From: Posidoniimonas polymericola
GTDB lineage: Bacteria > Planctomycetota > Planctomycetia > Pirellulales > Lacipirellulaceae
Reading direction: 5' to 3'
NCBI RefSeq assembly: GCF_007859935.1
Contig: NZ_SJPO01000003.1
Coordinates: forward strand, 330,827-394,826
Length of the DNA: 64,000 nucleotides
A program made the position numbers and the translations under genes. Shown in pieces: positions 43,736-53,023 of the stretch. Under the pieces are notes generated by a model, which was given only the letters and a program-made list of their open reading frames with translations, ran no database searches and was not told the DNA's origin. Positions within the stretch are counted from its first letter, which is position 1. Each line of letters opens with the position of its first letter.

Positions 43736-44049
43736 GAGACACTCCGGGCAGGTGGATCCAAGATGAAAATCGAATGAGCATACGCCGAATCTCCGCCATG
43801 TTAGCCCGGCGGTTGGCCGCTGGTCAAGCACCGCCCGGTGGGCGGGGCGCGGATTCGATTCGGCGGGGCGGCGGTCAAGAGAGGTTTACCGCCCTTTTGA
43901 AGGAGGCGGGCCTTCGGGGCGCCAAGCAAGGGGGGCCATTCCGGACCCGCGCGGCCGATTTGGGCCTTGGAAAGGACAACGCTTGCACCGCGTGCCGTTG
44001 GGCCAGGCCCGCTCACCGCCGGAGTTCACGGGAGGATGCCCGGTGGGAC
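43736..44049. other. Intergenic region between two minus-strand genes
   Basis: It should contain the lectin promoter. The open frames are shadows with low-complexity translations. Nothing else is seen. Confidence 0.45.
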
Positions 44050-44547
44050 TCACGGCGACTTGAACACCTCGGCCACCACCCGGTCGAGGCGTTCGCGGAG
44101 GTCGTGCATCTGGTCGCTGCTCAGGCGTTGGCCGACCACGCCTACGATGTGCAGCACGGCGATGGCGGCCAGGCCAACCGGCACGCCGATCAGCCCCCAG
44201 GGCGTTTCGCCGAGCGTGTACTGGACCCAGCCGTACACGGCGCCGCCGCACGCCAGGCAGGCGGCCGCGAAGTAGAGCATCATCACGAAGGTCCAGATCT
44301 CTGGGCGCGGCGAGAACCGCGCAAACAGCACGACGCCGTCGCCGACCGGGGTGAGCTGCGCGCCGAGGTGCGGCGACCAGGGGCGGCGCTCGGACGGACC
44401 GACCCGCAGGTCCAGGCACGACCCGGCCGCGTCGGTGTGCGCGCCGAGCACCCCGCCGACGGTCGCCGCCCGCAGCCGCTGGACGGCGTCGTCGTACGTG
44501 CCGTCGATCGCCACCTGGAAGGTGGGCTGCATCCGGAGGGTGGTCAT
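44050..44547 (-). CDS. Membrane protein of unknown function
   Basis: This 165-residue protein has a soluble N-terminal domain (1-85, MQPTFQVAIDGTYDDAVQRL, SCLDLRVG), two helices (about 86-135, FVMMLYFAAACLACGGAVYG and GLIGVPVGLAAIAVLHIVGV) and a short soluble tail. The family is not recognised. The composition and the strand-helix pattern are protein-like, unlike the overlapping frames. Confidence 0.65.
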   Translation of the reverse strand: MTTLRMQPTFQVAIDGTYDDAVQRLRAATVGGVLGAHTDAAGSCLDLRVGPSERRPWSPHLGAQLTPVGDGVVLFARFSPRPEIWTFVMMLYFAAACLACGGAVYGWVQYTLGETPWGLIGVPVGLAAIAVLHIVGVVGQRLSSDQMHDLRERLDRVVAEVFKSP

Positions 44548-44913
44548 CGCGTAGCCGCCGCGAGAAGTGCCGTGGAAAAGAGACGTCGAGGGATGATAGA
44601 GAAAAGACGAGCCCTCGTCGGCGTCAGCTTAGTTCGGTAGTGGCGGGCTGTCTATCTCCACGGCGGGGAATCACCGCGTGGAATTGCTGCGGGGACGGCT
44701 TGCGACTAGGTTGCAAGGGCGACCTATTCGTGACTGCGCGGCAAATGAACCCGCCGCATTTAGCCTGCTCACACGGAAACCGGTCTCCCGTTGGTCGACC
44801 TCGGTCCATTGGCAGCGCAGGGATCAATAATTTGCCTGGCAGCGTGACCGCAGCGATACTGGAGCTGTGAGGTACGGGGCAGCGTCGTTAGAGTTTCGAC
44901 TGAGAGGAGCTGT
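44548..44913. other. Divergent intergenic region
   Basis: It lies between the membrane protein gene (minus) and the two small plus-strand genes. A weak frame at 44640-44870 was rejected. The ribosome-binding site GAGAGGAG precedes the GTG start at 44914. Confidence 0.5.
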
Positions 44914-45321
44914 GTGGACCAATCAGATCAAAGGCCTGTTGGCCAACCTCGCGCCGGCGGCGGCTCTTGGACCAGGTGGGCGCCGCTGCTTGGCGCTGTG
45001 TGCTTTACCGGGCTCATGGTCTTGCCATTCGCGATAGGCGAGCTCTCCGCCGCCCGCGCCGCCGCCCTGCGGTCGTACGTGCTCTCGGTTTGCAAGGTGG
45101 TCGAGGACTACCAGCAAGAGCACGGCGAGTACCCGCCCACGCTCGCCGCAATCAATCGGTCGAATCTCGACGTCGACTTCGGGATCTCACTCGAGGAGCT
45201 CGACTACCAGGCTACCGACGACGGCTACCGGGTGGCGTATCGGCGGCCCAACGGCGAAGAGATTGCCGGTCCCATGACGAACAATCTGCGACTATCGTCT
45301 CCTATGAATGACTCGCCGTGA
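44914..45321 (+). CDS. Small membrane-anchored protein with a pseudopilin-like segment
   Basis: This 135-residue protein starts at a GTG with a good ribosome-binding site. A transmembrane helix lies at about 22-45 (LLGAVCFTGLMVLPFAIG). It is followed by a segment resembling the helix of type II pseudopilins: SYVLSVCKVVEDYQQEHGEYPPTLAAINR. The C-terminus is soluble. Its stop overlaps the next GTG (GTGA), so the two genes are coupled. A pilus role is not demonstrated; it lacks the prepilin cleavage motif. Confidence 0.6.
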   Translation: MDQSDQRPVGQPRAGGGSWTRWAPLLGAVCFTGLMVLPFAIGELSAARAAALRSYVLSVCKVVEDYQQEHGEYPPTLAAINRSNLDVDFGISLEELDYQATDDGYRVAYRRPNGEEIAGPMTNNLRLSSPMNDSP

Positions 45322-45725
45322 AACGTCGAACTTGGATCACCGGTATCCTGCTTGTTTTGGCAGTATCGATTGTCGCTGTGACGTGGCTGCCACGGTGCAT
45401 GGTGTCGATTCACCAGCAGAACGTGTCACTGGAACTCATCCAGTGGCGAGAGGAGCACGGCGTCGTCACTACGTGGCGAGAGGCCGGCCAAACAGCCGGG
45501 ATGCTCGAGTACATCCAGAACTACTACGTGCCTAGCGGCGGGTACCGGGGGACGCGTGGCAGCGAGCAGCGGCTAGAGGAGGAACGCGCGAAGACCAGCA
45601 AGGCATTTGTCGCCGGGCTGCAGCGATTTACCGGCGAGGACTTCGGCACGGATTCAGAACAGTGGCGGGAATATGTGCGCGCGCACAAGAACGACGAGCC
45701 GAGAGAATCGGCGTCGGCGCCTTAG
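45318..45725 (+). CDS. Small exported hypothetical protein, coupled to the upstream gene
   Basis: This 135-residue protein starts with KRRTWITGILLVLAVSIVAV, an N-terminal signal or anchor. The rest is soluble (LELIQWREEHGVVTTWREAG, RLEEERAKTSKAFVAGLQ). Its start overlaps the upstream stop (GTGA), and its stop overlaps the convergent GH43 gene by 4 bp. The family is not recognised. The pair probably forms one small envelope module. Confidence 0.6.
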   Translation: MKRRTWITGILLVLAVSIVAVTWLPRCMVSIHQQNVSLELIQWREEHGVVTTWREAGQTAGMLEYIQNYYVPSGGYRGTRGSEQRLEEERAKTSKAFVAGLQRFTGEDFGTDSEQWREYVRAHKNDEPRESASAP

Positions 45726-48700
45726 CCGAGACGTCGTGCATGCCGCCAGCCAACCGCGGCGAGAACGGTGAACAGCAGCCAGGCCGCCTGCGGCGTCGGG
45801 ACCGCGGCTGCCGCGGCTGCTGTGAGCGTCGCGCCGTAGTTGACGGCCCAGGTTGCGCGTTGGTCGGGGCCGATGGCGGCGAGGCTCGGATCGTTGATCA
45901 GTGTGCCGGCCGGGGCGCCGAGGTTGTCGCGCCAGACCACGTAGTCGGCGGCGTCGACTTGGCCGTCGCCGTTGTAGTCGCCGGCCAGGAACGGGGCCGC
46001 CTGGTAGTCGGTCAGCACCACCGCGTTGGGGACCAGGTCGTACCGCACGCGGAGCGCGCCGCGGTTGTCGGCCAGGGCAACGAACCCCCCGTTGGCGACG
46101 CCCGCGAACTCCCCGGACAGCGAGCCCGCGGTCAGCACCGTAAAGCTGTCGCCGGCGGCCGGGGTGGAGGTTCCCGTCAGGGCGACCGCCAGGGCGCCGT
46201 TGAGCGTCGCGAGGCCGTTGACCAGGAGTTGGTCGTAGTCGGTCCCAGGAACGCCGCCGGCCGTATCAAGTTCGATGGCGAGCGCGGCTCCGGGGTTCAT
46301 CGCCAGGCTGTCGACCGTGAGGCGGCCGATCGCGTCGCCCGGCGCGATCACGCCGCCGCTGTGCACGGTGGTCTGGCCGGCGGCTGAGCCGTTGCCTCCC
46401 AACACGCCCCCTGCGTTGACCACCACGCCGGCCAGGCCGGTAGCAGAGCCGCTCGTGTTGCTGGCCAGCAGCGTGCCGGCTTCGATCACGGTTGGCCCGG
46501 TGAACGCGTTGGCGGCGGTCAGCGTCAGTTTGCCGTCGCCCAGCTTCTGCAGGCCGCCGTCGGCGGTCGCGCCGAGGCCGGCGTGGTGCGTGAGTGTCTG
46601 GCCGACCGTGATCGCGTGCGCCTGCGTGTCGAAGCGGGCGCCGCCGGCCTGGACCTGGGCCGAGGTCAGGCCGGTCAGGAAGAGGACGTTGGTGGTCGTC
46701 GCCTGGAGCAGACCGCCGTTGAGCCACAGGTTGCCGACGCCAGAGCCACGCGAGATTCCCGGCGCGGCCAGCAGCCCGCCGTCGAGCACCAGGTCGCCCT
46801 CGCTCCCGGCCTGCAGGCCGAGGGTGACGGCCGAGTTGGTGTGGACCTCGGCGTCGGCGTCGAGGGTGAGGACGCCTTGGCCCTGCTCGCCGACGTAGAT
46901 CGCGCGTCTGCCCGAGGTTTGCAGCAGCGACCCGCCGCTCAGGGTCCACGACCCCGTCGAGCCACTGTACCGTGCGATCGAGATGTGCCCGGCCGCGTTG
47001 AACTGTCCGCCGTGCTGTTCGAAGACGCCGGCGCCGCGGTTGCCGATCGCAACGTTGGTGTTCGCCGCGACCACGCCGCCGGTGAGGGTGTAGCTGCCGT
47101 TGGCCTGGTTTGAGGTACGGCCGCCGACGACGAACGAGCCGTCGGTCGATCGGGTGACGGTCAGCGTGCCGCCGCTCTGGACGACCGCGCCCTCGGCCCG
47201 GGTGTTGGCGAAGAAGCCCGAGCCGACGTAGAAGCCGCCGCTCGCGGTGACCGTGACGCTCGCCTGGTCGGTGATGGTGAGCGTGCCGGTCGCCGGCGTG
47301 TTGGCGTCGCCGGTGTCGCCGATGTTGAGGTCGCCGTTGGCGGTGAAGCTGCCGGTTCCGGAGACCGTCAGCTGGGCGTTCTCGCCGACGGTCGCGCCGA
47401 CGCTGCAGAACGAGTTGGCGGTCACCGCGCCGGTGACGCCGAGCACGCCGCGGCGGACGAACACCGAACCGGCGATGTTCGAAGTCCCCCCCAAGTAGAG
47501 TTCGCCGAACCCGTACTTGTCGAGCGAAGGCGCCGTCAGCGGGCCGCCGAGCGTGATCGCGGCGTTGGCCCCGCTGTTGACCTCCAACGCGTCAACCGCG
47601 TTGACCGGGGCGAGGATCGTGTGATAGCCCTCGGTGGCGTTGAGCGTGGCGGTCTCGCCGGCGGTGTCGTTGAGGGTCAGCGTCGGTCCTCCCGCCTCGC
47701 CGATCTGGTAGCGGGCGGGGCTGCGGAAGTTGAGCGTCCCCACGGTCCGCCCGACCGCGCCGAGCGCAAGCTGGTACAGCGTGCGGCCGGAGCCGGGCCC
47801 GTCGAACGTGGCGATGTGCCCGAGGCCATCGGGCACGCCGGCGCCGGTCCAGTTAGCGGGGTCGGACCAGTCGCCGGCGAGCGACGCGCCCCACCGCGAG
47901 TCGACCTCGGCGAGCATCGGCCAGCCGTCGTCGCTCCAGTACAGATCGCGGAGCCCGAAGGTCGGAGCGCCGACGGCGTTGGCGTCGTAGTAGTGGTAGC
48001 TGAACTGCTCCCGCCCGCCGACGTTGGTCAGGCTGAAGTGGCCCGGGCCCACCTTGCGGCCGTCGTCGTCGAAGAACAGCGTGCCGCCGTCGTTCAGCAT
48101 GTTGACGCCGTCGCGGTCGAGGAACGGGCCGGTCGGGCTCGTGCTGCGGCCGACGCGGATGTTGTACGTGCTGTCGACGCCGCTGCAGCAGCCGCCCCAG
48201 TTGGTGAACAGGTAGTAGTCGCCGTTGTGCTGCAGCATCGCGGCGCCCTCGATCTCGGGCGTTGGGCTCGGCGCGGCGACATTCACACCGGGCGACGAAT
48301 TGAGTGGCGCGCCGGTCGTCGGGTTCATCTCCTTGACGTAGATGCCGTTGTTGAACGAGCCCCAGGTCATCCACAGCTTGCCGGTCGACTCGTCGAGCAT
48401 CAGCGATGGGTCGATCGCGTTGTAGGGCGAGCCGTGGTTCGAGCTGATGATCATGCCGTGGTCGGTCCAGCCGTAGTCCGGCGCGTCGGGGTCGAGGGTC
48501 GGGCTGGTGGCGTAGCCGATCGCCGACAGCTTGGTGCCCCACACCGAGGCCGAGTAGTACAGCGCGAACTGGTCGCCGAGCTTGATCACGTCGGGCGCCC
48601 ACAGCGACTGGCCCGAGTAGCCCGGCACCGCGCCGGCGACCCACGAGGGGACCGCGTCGAACGCGGCCGGCTCGCCGGTCCACGAGCTGAGGTTGCTCGA

Positions 48701-48898
48701 CGAGCGGACCGCCAGCCGGTCGCCCGTGGCAAAGTAGTAGTAGCGGCCGTCGTCGTAGATGACGGTCGACGGGTCGTGGGCGCCGAGCGTGCCGGTCAGC
48801 TGCGCCGCGACGCGCCCAACTCCCAGCATGCCCGCCAGGCAGACCGCGGCGTACACGGCGACAGTTCGAGCGGCAGGAATGTGAGCGGGCGGCAGCAT
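45722..48898 (-). CDS. Secreted GH43 arabinanase-like protein with autotransporter-type repeats and dockerin-like end
   Basis: This 1058-residue protein has a signal peptide (1-32). The GH43 domain (35-320) shows the three acids: Asp42 in AHDPSTVIYDDGRYYYF, Asp in NAIDPSLMLDESTGKLWM, and Glu in PEIEGAAMLQHNGDYYLF. GH43 enzymes of this type act on arabinan or arabinoxylan. From about 350, strands of the PATR/autotransporter-passenger type repeat, such as LQKLGDGKLTLTAANAFTG and VVNAGGVLGGNG. A dockerin-like loop GDYNGDGQVDAADYVVWRD lies near 980, with a degenerate half RATWAVNYGAT. The C-terminus PTPQAAWLLFTVLAAVGWRHARR is a PEP-CTERM-like tail. The stop overlaps a convergent gene by 4 bp. Confidence 0.85.
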   Translation of the reverse strand: MLPPAHIPAARTVAVYAAVCLAGMLGVGRVAAQLTGTLGAHDPSTVIYDDGRYYYFATGDRLAVRSSSNLSSWTGEPAAFDAVPSWVAGAVPGYSGQSLWAPDVIKLGDQFALYYSASVWGTKLSAIGYATSPTLDPDAPDYGWTDHGMIISSNHGSPYNAIDPSLMLDESTGKLWMTWGSFNNGIYVKEMNPTTGAPLNSSPGVNVAAPSPTPEIEGAAMLQHNGDYYLFTNWGGCCSGVDSTYNIRVGRSTSPTGPFLDRDGVNMLNDGGTLFFDDDGRKVGPGHFSLTNVGGREQFSYHYYDANAVGAPTFGLRDLYWSDDGWPMLAEVDSRWGASLAGDWSDPANWTGAGVPDGLGHIATFDGPGSGRTLYQLALGAVGRTVGTLNFRSPARYQIGEAGGPTLTLNDTAGETATLNATEGYHTILAPVNAVDALEVNSGANAAITLGGPLTAPSLDKYGFGELYLGGTSNIAGSVFVRRGVLGVTGAVTANSFCSVGATVGENAQLTVSGTGSFTANGDLNIGDTGDANTPATGTLTITDQASVTVTASGGFYVGSGFFANTRAEGAVVQSGGTLTVTRSTDGSFVVGGRTSNQANGSYTLTGGVVAANTNVAIGNRGAGVFEQHGGQFNAAGHISIARYSGSTGSWTLSGGSLLQTSGRRAIYVGEQGQGVLTLDADAEVHTNSAVTLGLQAGSEGDLVLDGGLLAAPGISRGSGVGNLWLNGGLLQATTTNVLFLTGLTSAQVQAGGARFDTQAHAITVGQTLTHHAGLGATADGGLQKLGDGKLTLTAANAFTGPTVIEAGTLLASNTSGSATGLAGVVVNAGGVLGGNGSAAGQTTVHSGGVIAPGDAIGRLTVDSLAMNPGAALAIELDTAGGVPGTDYDQLLVNGLATLNGALAVALTGTSTPAAGDSFTVLTAGSLSGEFAGVANGGFVALADNRGALRVRYDLVPNAVVLTDYQAAPFLAGDYNGDGQVDAADYVVWRDNLGAPAGTLINDPSLAAIGPDQRATWAVNYGATLTAAAAAAVPTPQAAWLLFTVLAAVGWRHARRLG

Positions 48899-49076
48899 GA
48901 ATCGGCAACGAGCAGTCGAAAGGAGGGGCGCCCCTCGCTAGGGGCCGCATGAATGAGGAGCCTTCAGTATAGCTTGAGGCGTCGTCGAGCTGTGTGTTTT
49001 GGCGCGCCCCAGACGAGCCGGCGGATGCATTCGGCGCGGCGACCGATGCAGGGCGAGCGGCGCCGCAAGGAGGCCG

Positions 49077-50330
49077 CTAAGCGACCAACGCCCACAAGTT
49101 CTTGGCGCCGAGCGCGATTGCGGCCAGCACCACCGCACCGCCGACCAGGTTGAGCAGCAGCCCGTTGCGGTGCTCGCCCAGCAGGTCGCGGCGGTTCATG
49201 GCGATCAGCAGGAACAGGGCGACCACCGGCAGCAATACTCCATTGGCGGCCTGAGCGGCGATGATGGTCTCGGTCGGGCTCTTGCCGAGGAAGAACGCCA
49301 GCGCGGCGCCGACCAAGGCCACGCCGACGGCGGTCCAACGGGCGACACGCTCTTGCTTGGTGCGGTCGTCCCCCGCGGCCAGCGAGCCGGCCGCGGCAAA
49401 ACCTGCGGCCAGCGGCGCGGTGATGGCGCTGGTCAGCCCAGCGGCCGCCAAGCCGGCAGCGAACAGCACCCGGCCCGAACGGCCGATCGTGGTCGCGAGC
49501 TGCTCGGCCAGCTCGGCCGGGCTGCTGGGGGTGATTCCGCCGCCGTAGAACGCCGCGGCGGCCGTGGCGACAATTGCCATCGTTACCAGCCCGCCGAGCG
49601 TGATCGCCAGGGCCGAGTCGAGCCGCGCCGCGCGGAGCGAGCCGCCCAGGTCGGCGTCGGCAGGCCAACGCCGCTGCACGGCCGTCGCGTGCAGGAACAA
49701 GTTGTACGGCACCACCGTAGTGCCGATCAGCGCGAGCGCCGTCAGCGCCGATCCGGCTGGCAAGCATGGCGAGAAGACCCCGCGGCCGATGGCCACCGCG
49801 TCGGGCGTGGTCGACGCGGCGGTCACGACGAAAGCGGCGCTCATCGCCAGCACGATGGCGATCAAGACGCCGGTCACCACGCGTCCGGCGCCGCCGACCG
49901 CGACCGCCGCCGCCACGACGATCCCAATCGCGGCGCCGCTGGCGCGGGGCGAGAGTCCCGTCAGCACCGCGACACCCGCGCCGGCGCCAATCAGGTTGCC
50001 GGTCTGGTAGGCCGTGTTGCCGAGCACGATTGCCGTGAGCACCAACGCGACCGCGGCGCCGCGGAGCCAACGGGGGCCGGCGGTCTGGCAGATCGCCTCG
50101 GCCAGGCCCTGACGGGTAACCAGACCCAGCCGGGCGGCCATCTCTTGCAGTGCGATCGTCGCCACGACGGCCAGCAGCAACGCCCACAGCAGCTCAAAGC
50201 CGAACTGGGCGCCGGCGCGGCTGGCGGTCGCCACCGTGCCGGGCCCGATGAACGCCGCGGTCACCAGCAGGCCGGGCCCTGGACGCCACCGCCGCTTGGC
50301 TTCCGGTTGGCGGTTCGTCGGGTTGCTCAT
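49077..50330 (-). CDS. NRAMP-family transporter with altered metal-binding residues
   Basis: This 417-residue, 11-12-helix protein belongs to NRAMP. In helix 1, the metal-site DPGN motif is replaced by GPGT in FIGPGTVATASRAGAQFG. In helix 6, the usual MPHN is VPYN in TTVVPYNLFLHATAVQ. The first Asp, the Asn and the Met, which bind Mn2+ in MntH, are lost. A clade with this motif exists in other phyla, so the change looks like a family trait; its substrate is not known to me. The start at 50330 overlaps the stop of the upstream DUF2891 gene (ATGA). The two genes may work together. Confidence 0.9.
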   Translation of the reverse strand: MSNPTNRQPEAKRRWRPGPGLLVTAAFIGPGTVATASRAGAQFGFELLWALLLAVVATIALQEMAARLGLVTRQGLAEAICQTAGPRWLRGAAVALVLTAIVLGNTAYQTGNLIGAGAGVAVLTGLSPRASGAAIGIVVAAAVAVGGAGRVVTGVLIAIVLAMSAAFVVTAASTTPDAVAIGRGVFSPCLPAGSALTALALIGTTVVPYNLFLHATAVQRRWPADADLGGSLRAARLDSALAITLGGLVTMAIVATAAAAFYGGGITPSSPAELAEQLATTIGRSGRVLFAAGLAAAGLTSAITAPLAAGFAAAGSLAAGDDRTKQERVARWTAVGVALVGAALAFFLGKSPTETIIAAQAANGVLLPVVALFLLIAMNRRDLLGEHRNGLLLNLVGGAVVLAAIALGAKNLWALVA

Positions 50331-51478
50331 TCGGCGACGCCGCTCTCGGTCAGCAGGTACACGGCGAAGGTTGCCAGCCAGTGCTCGCCCTCGTAGTGGC
50401 CGCTGAACACGTACTCCAGTCCGGCCCGTGTGTGCGCGGCGACCGACGCCTCGAGCGCCGCGCGGCGCGGGTCGTCGGCGGGCAGGCCGGCGAGGACGCC
50501 GTTCTGGGTCCAGCCCCGCGACAAGTTGAGCCCCGCCAAGTGGACGATCTTCGGGTCGGTGACGTCGGACACCACGGCGGGGGTGAGCAGTGCGTTCGAC
50601 GGCGCATCGGCATCGCCGAGTCCGGGCAGGAACTGCTCCAGCCACTCGGCGAACTCCGCCGGCGGCAGCACCCGCCGCATCAGGTCGGCCTCGTTGCAGG
50701 CGGGCGAGAAGAAGTCCTCGCCGGAGGGCTCGAACCGGGCCGGGTAGTCGCGGTCGGCCAGGTACTTGGCCTTGGCGAACTCGACGACCTGCGTCTCGAG
50801 TTCGGTTTCACCAACCGCCCGGGCGTAGTCGAGTGTCTGTGCGAGCGCGAACGCGGTGTCGGGGTGCACGCCGGTGCGGATCGGGTAGGTGAGCCGCGGC
50901 AGGTAGTCCTTGGTGAGCTCGACAACGCGTTCTTCCAGCGGGCGGAGGTTGGCGGCCCAGCGCTGCGCGTCGGCGTCGGGCCAGGTGCGGAGTTCGGCCG
51001 CCAGGCGGAGCGTCCACGCCCAGCCGTACATCCGCTCGAAGCTGCGGTTCTGCTTCTCGTCAAAGTAGGCGGCCTCGGCGGCTAGGCCCTCGGCGGTGAG
51101 CTGCCGGTCGAGCAGCGCCCTGGCGTCGCCCACGACCTCCGCGTCGGGCGAGGTCTTGGCCAATCGCACCAGCATCCAGTGCCCGTGGACCGAAGAGTGC
51201 CAGTCGAACGACCCGTAGAACACCGGGTGCATCTGCCGCGGGCCGAGCACGGTCTCCGGCCCAGTCATGACGTTCGACGGCTTGTTGGGGAACTCGCGGG
51301 GGATGCCCTCGAGCGCCAGGTGGGCAAACTCGCCAACCTGGCGCTCCGAGAGGGGCTGTCCGGGGAGCATTGTGGCCTCTTCCGGGGGCTGCGCCGCGAG
51401 CGGGCCGGCAGGGATCGCCAGCAGGGTGAGCGCCAGCGTCGAGAGTCGAGGCAAACGGCAGCGTATCGGTGCATTCAT
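50327..51478 (-). CDS. Secreted DUF2891 protein
   Basis: This 383-residue protein has a signal peptide (1-29, ending GPLAAQ). It matches DUF2891: LEGIPREFPNKPSNVM, HPVFYGSFDWHSSVHGHWMLVRL, FERMYGWAWTLRLAAEL, DYLPRLTYPIRTGVHPDTAFALA and SGHYEGEHWLATFAVYLL. The family is alpha-helical, like alpha/alpha toroids of glycosidases, and the conserved His and Asp suggest catalysis, but no reaction is known. Usually it is predicted cytosolic; the signal peptide here puts it in the periplasm. It is translated together with the NRAMP-type transporter (ATGA). Confidence 0.88.
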   Translation of the reverse strand: MNAPIRCRLPRLSTLALTLLAIPAGPLAAQPPEEATMLPGQPLSERQVGEFAHLALEGIPREFPNKPSNVMTGPETVLGPRQMHPVFYGSFDWHSSVHGHWMLVRLAKTSPDAEVVGDARALLDRQLTAEGLAAEAAYFDEKQNRSFERMYGWAWTLRLAAELRTWPDADAQRWAANLRPLEERVVELTKDYLPRLTYPIRTGVHPDTAFALAQTLDYARAVGETELETQVVEFAKAKYLADRDYPARFEPSGEDFFSPACNEADLMRRVLPPAEFAEWLEQFLPGLGDADAPSNALLTPAVVSDVTDPKIVHLAGLNLSRGWTQNGVLAGLPADDPRRAALEASVAAHTRAGLEYVFSGHYEGEHWLATFAVYLLTESGVAE

Positions 51479-51566
51479 GCGGCCAGTTTAGCAGCCGCGG
51501 CTCCGATCGCGTACTATGAAGGCCGCAATCGCGCCGGCGACCTCTCTCACCCCCAGCGGAGCGGCC

Positions 51567-52130
51567 ATGCGACGCCGACTCTTCAACCTCGCCACGCTGC
51601 TGTCGGCCGTGTTGCTGCTGTTGACGCTTGGGCTGTGGGCACGCTCATTGGGGCATCATGAATCCGTCGGCGCTGGGTACAATCAGTGGACAAGCGATGA
51701 TGAGGTGCTCCAGTACGGCGTTGACCTGGCGTGGAATGCGAACACGTTCCACCTTAGCGGAGGCTATGCCGAGAGGGGGCCGAAGTACTTCTATGAGCGG
51801 GGTGACACCCGCTCCGTCGAGGAGTTGCAGAAGCTCCGTTCGTTCCGCGCGGGAGTGAGGCTCTGGTTCATCAACGACATCGGTTCCGCCATGGGAGGTC
51901 CCCGGCCCGAAGGCTTCGGCTACGGACTGCGGAGGGGGACCGGGGGCGGTTGGAGTGTGGGGCTTGCCGTGCGCCCCTGGGCTCCGGCGGCGATGTTCGC
52001 CGTGCTGCCGCTGGTGTGGCTCTACCGCCGGCAGCGGCGCCGCGGTTGGCGGTTCAGTCTGCGGGAATCGCTCGTGGCGACGACCGCCGTAGCGTTGTTG
52101 TTGTGTGGCTTGGTGCTGCTGAAGAACTAG
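51567..52130 (+). CDS. Membrane protein of unknown function
   Basis: This 187-residue protein has an N-terminal helix (RLFNLATLLSAVLLLLTLGLWA), a soluble middle of 100 residues (about 30-130), and C-terminal hydrophobic segments (PAAMFAVLPLVWLYRR and SLVATTAVALLLCGLVLLK). The phrase WRFSLRESLVATTAVALLL resembles the planctomycete FSLR helix, here near the C-terminus. The start at 51567 begins at the basic leader; an upstream in-frame ATG at 51516 is less likely. Confidence 0.65.
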   Translation: MRRRLFNLATLLSAVLLLLTLGLWARSLGHHESVGAGYNQWTSDDEVLQYGVDLAWNANTFHLSGGYAERGPKYFYERGDTRSVEELQKLRSFRAGVRLWFINDIGSAMGGPRPEGFGYGLRRGTGGGWSVGLAVRPWAPAAMFAVLPLVWLYRRQRRRGWRFSLRESLVATTAVALLLCGLVLLKN

Positions 52131-52164
52131 CGTGCCAAGTAGCGGGCGAAGTAGCGGCGTGGGC

Positions 52165-52950
52165 TCAGTCTTCGTACACCCGCGGTAACGCCGCCACCGA
52201 CGCGGGCTGCAGGTAGGTGCGCGTGGCGGGCCTGGTGAGGAGCGGCTTGCCCTCGGCGGGCTCGGCCAGCGGCAGGCCCTGGTTGCGGCCGACGCGGCGG
52301 AGGTCGGCCAGCAGTGTGTCGATCTGCAGGTGCACCTGCTGGGTCTGGCTGATCACCAGCGCCTGGGCGGCGGGCAGGTAGCGGATCTCGGCTTCGCCGC
52401 CGCCGTTCTCGGCCCAGGTCTCCGACGCCACGGTCGCGACGATCGCGTCGATCAGGCCCGGCTGGCCGCCGTAGCCGCGCGTCGCGCGAGGCGGCCTGGC
52501 GGTGAGGAAGTCGCCCACGGGGTACACCCGCACGAAGAGCTGCGTCTCGGCTTCCTCCTCGGTGGTCAGCACCAAGCACTCATTGCGGCAAAGCCACGTG
52601 AGCTCGAGCTGCTTGAGCGATTCCTTCAGCATCGCGAACAGCGTAACGTTGCGCAGGTTGATGGTGACCGGCTCGTCGGGGGCGATGCCGAGGTCGTCGA
52701 GCGCGGTCTCGTCGATCAGCACCTGCACGCCGGCCTGCTGGGAGATCATCGTGGCGAACGCGTCGAGCCGCTCCCCCTCAATCGACAGCGAGACCCGCTT
52801 GCGGAGCAACTCGCTCATCGCCTGCCAGTCGACCGCGCCGAGGGGCGTGGGTGCGGGGGGCGGTTCTTTGGCCTGGAGTAACGCCCCGGGCGGCGCCGCG
52901 GCGAGGACCGCCAGCAGCAGAAGGCCAAGCTTGCGAAGCGGTCGCGGCAT
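52165..52950 (-). CDS. Secreted protein with a secretin/STN-like domain
   Basis: This 261-residue protein has a signal peptide (1-27). The part ELLRKRVSLSIEGERLDAFATMIS, then VQVLIDETALDDLG and VTINLRNVTLFAMLKESLKQLELTW resembles the STN/secretin N0 domain: strand, helix, strand, helix. The latter half contains repeats with LPAAQALVISQTQQVHLQIDTLLADL, typical of secretin N1-like units. There is no transmembrane beta domain, so it is not a full secretin. It may bind a peptide or a partner in the periplasm. It is divergent from the DUF4139 gene across a perfect palindrome. Confidence 0.7.
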   Translation of the reverse strand: MPRPLRKLGLLLLAVLAAAPPGALLQAKEPPPAPTPLGAVDWQAMSELLRKRVSLSIEGERLDAFATMISQQAGVQVLIDETALDDLGIAPDEPVTINLRNVTLFAMLKESLKQLELTWLCRNECLVLTTEEEAETQLFVRVYPVGDFLTARPPRATRGYGGQPGLIDAIVATVASETWAENGGGEAEIRYLPAAQALVISQTQQVHLQIDTLLADLRRVGRNQGLPLAEPAEGKPLLTRPATRTYLQPASVAALPRVYED

Positions 52951-53023
52951 AGGGATTCCTGCTGGTCGGGGCGGCGTTTGCCGGAGATGGGGCGGTGTGG
53001 ATCGGCTGTTCGGCGGGCGGACT

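Noticed and set aside
44640..44870. 76-codon frame between 44548 and 44913
   Set aside because: Cys/Gly/Arg-rich without a plausible fold and no family-like segment.
44914..45321. Type II pseudopilin
   Set aside because: The helix after the membrane segment looks similar, but the prepilin peptidase site (G-F-T-L-x-E) is absent and no secretion genes are near.
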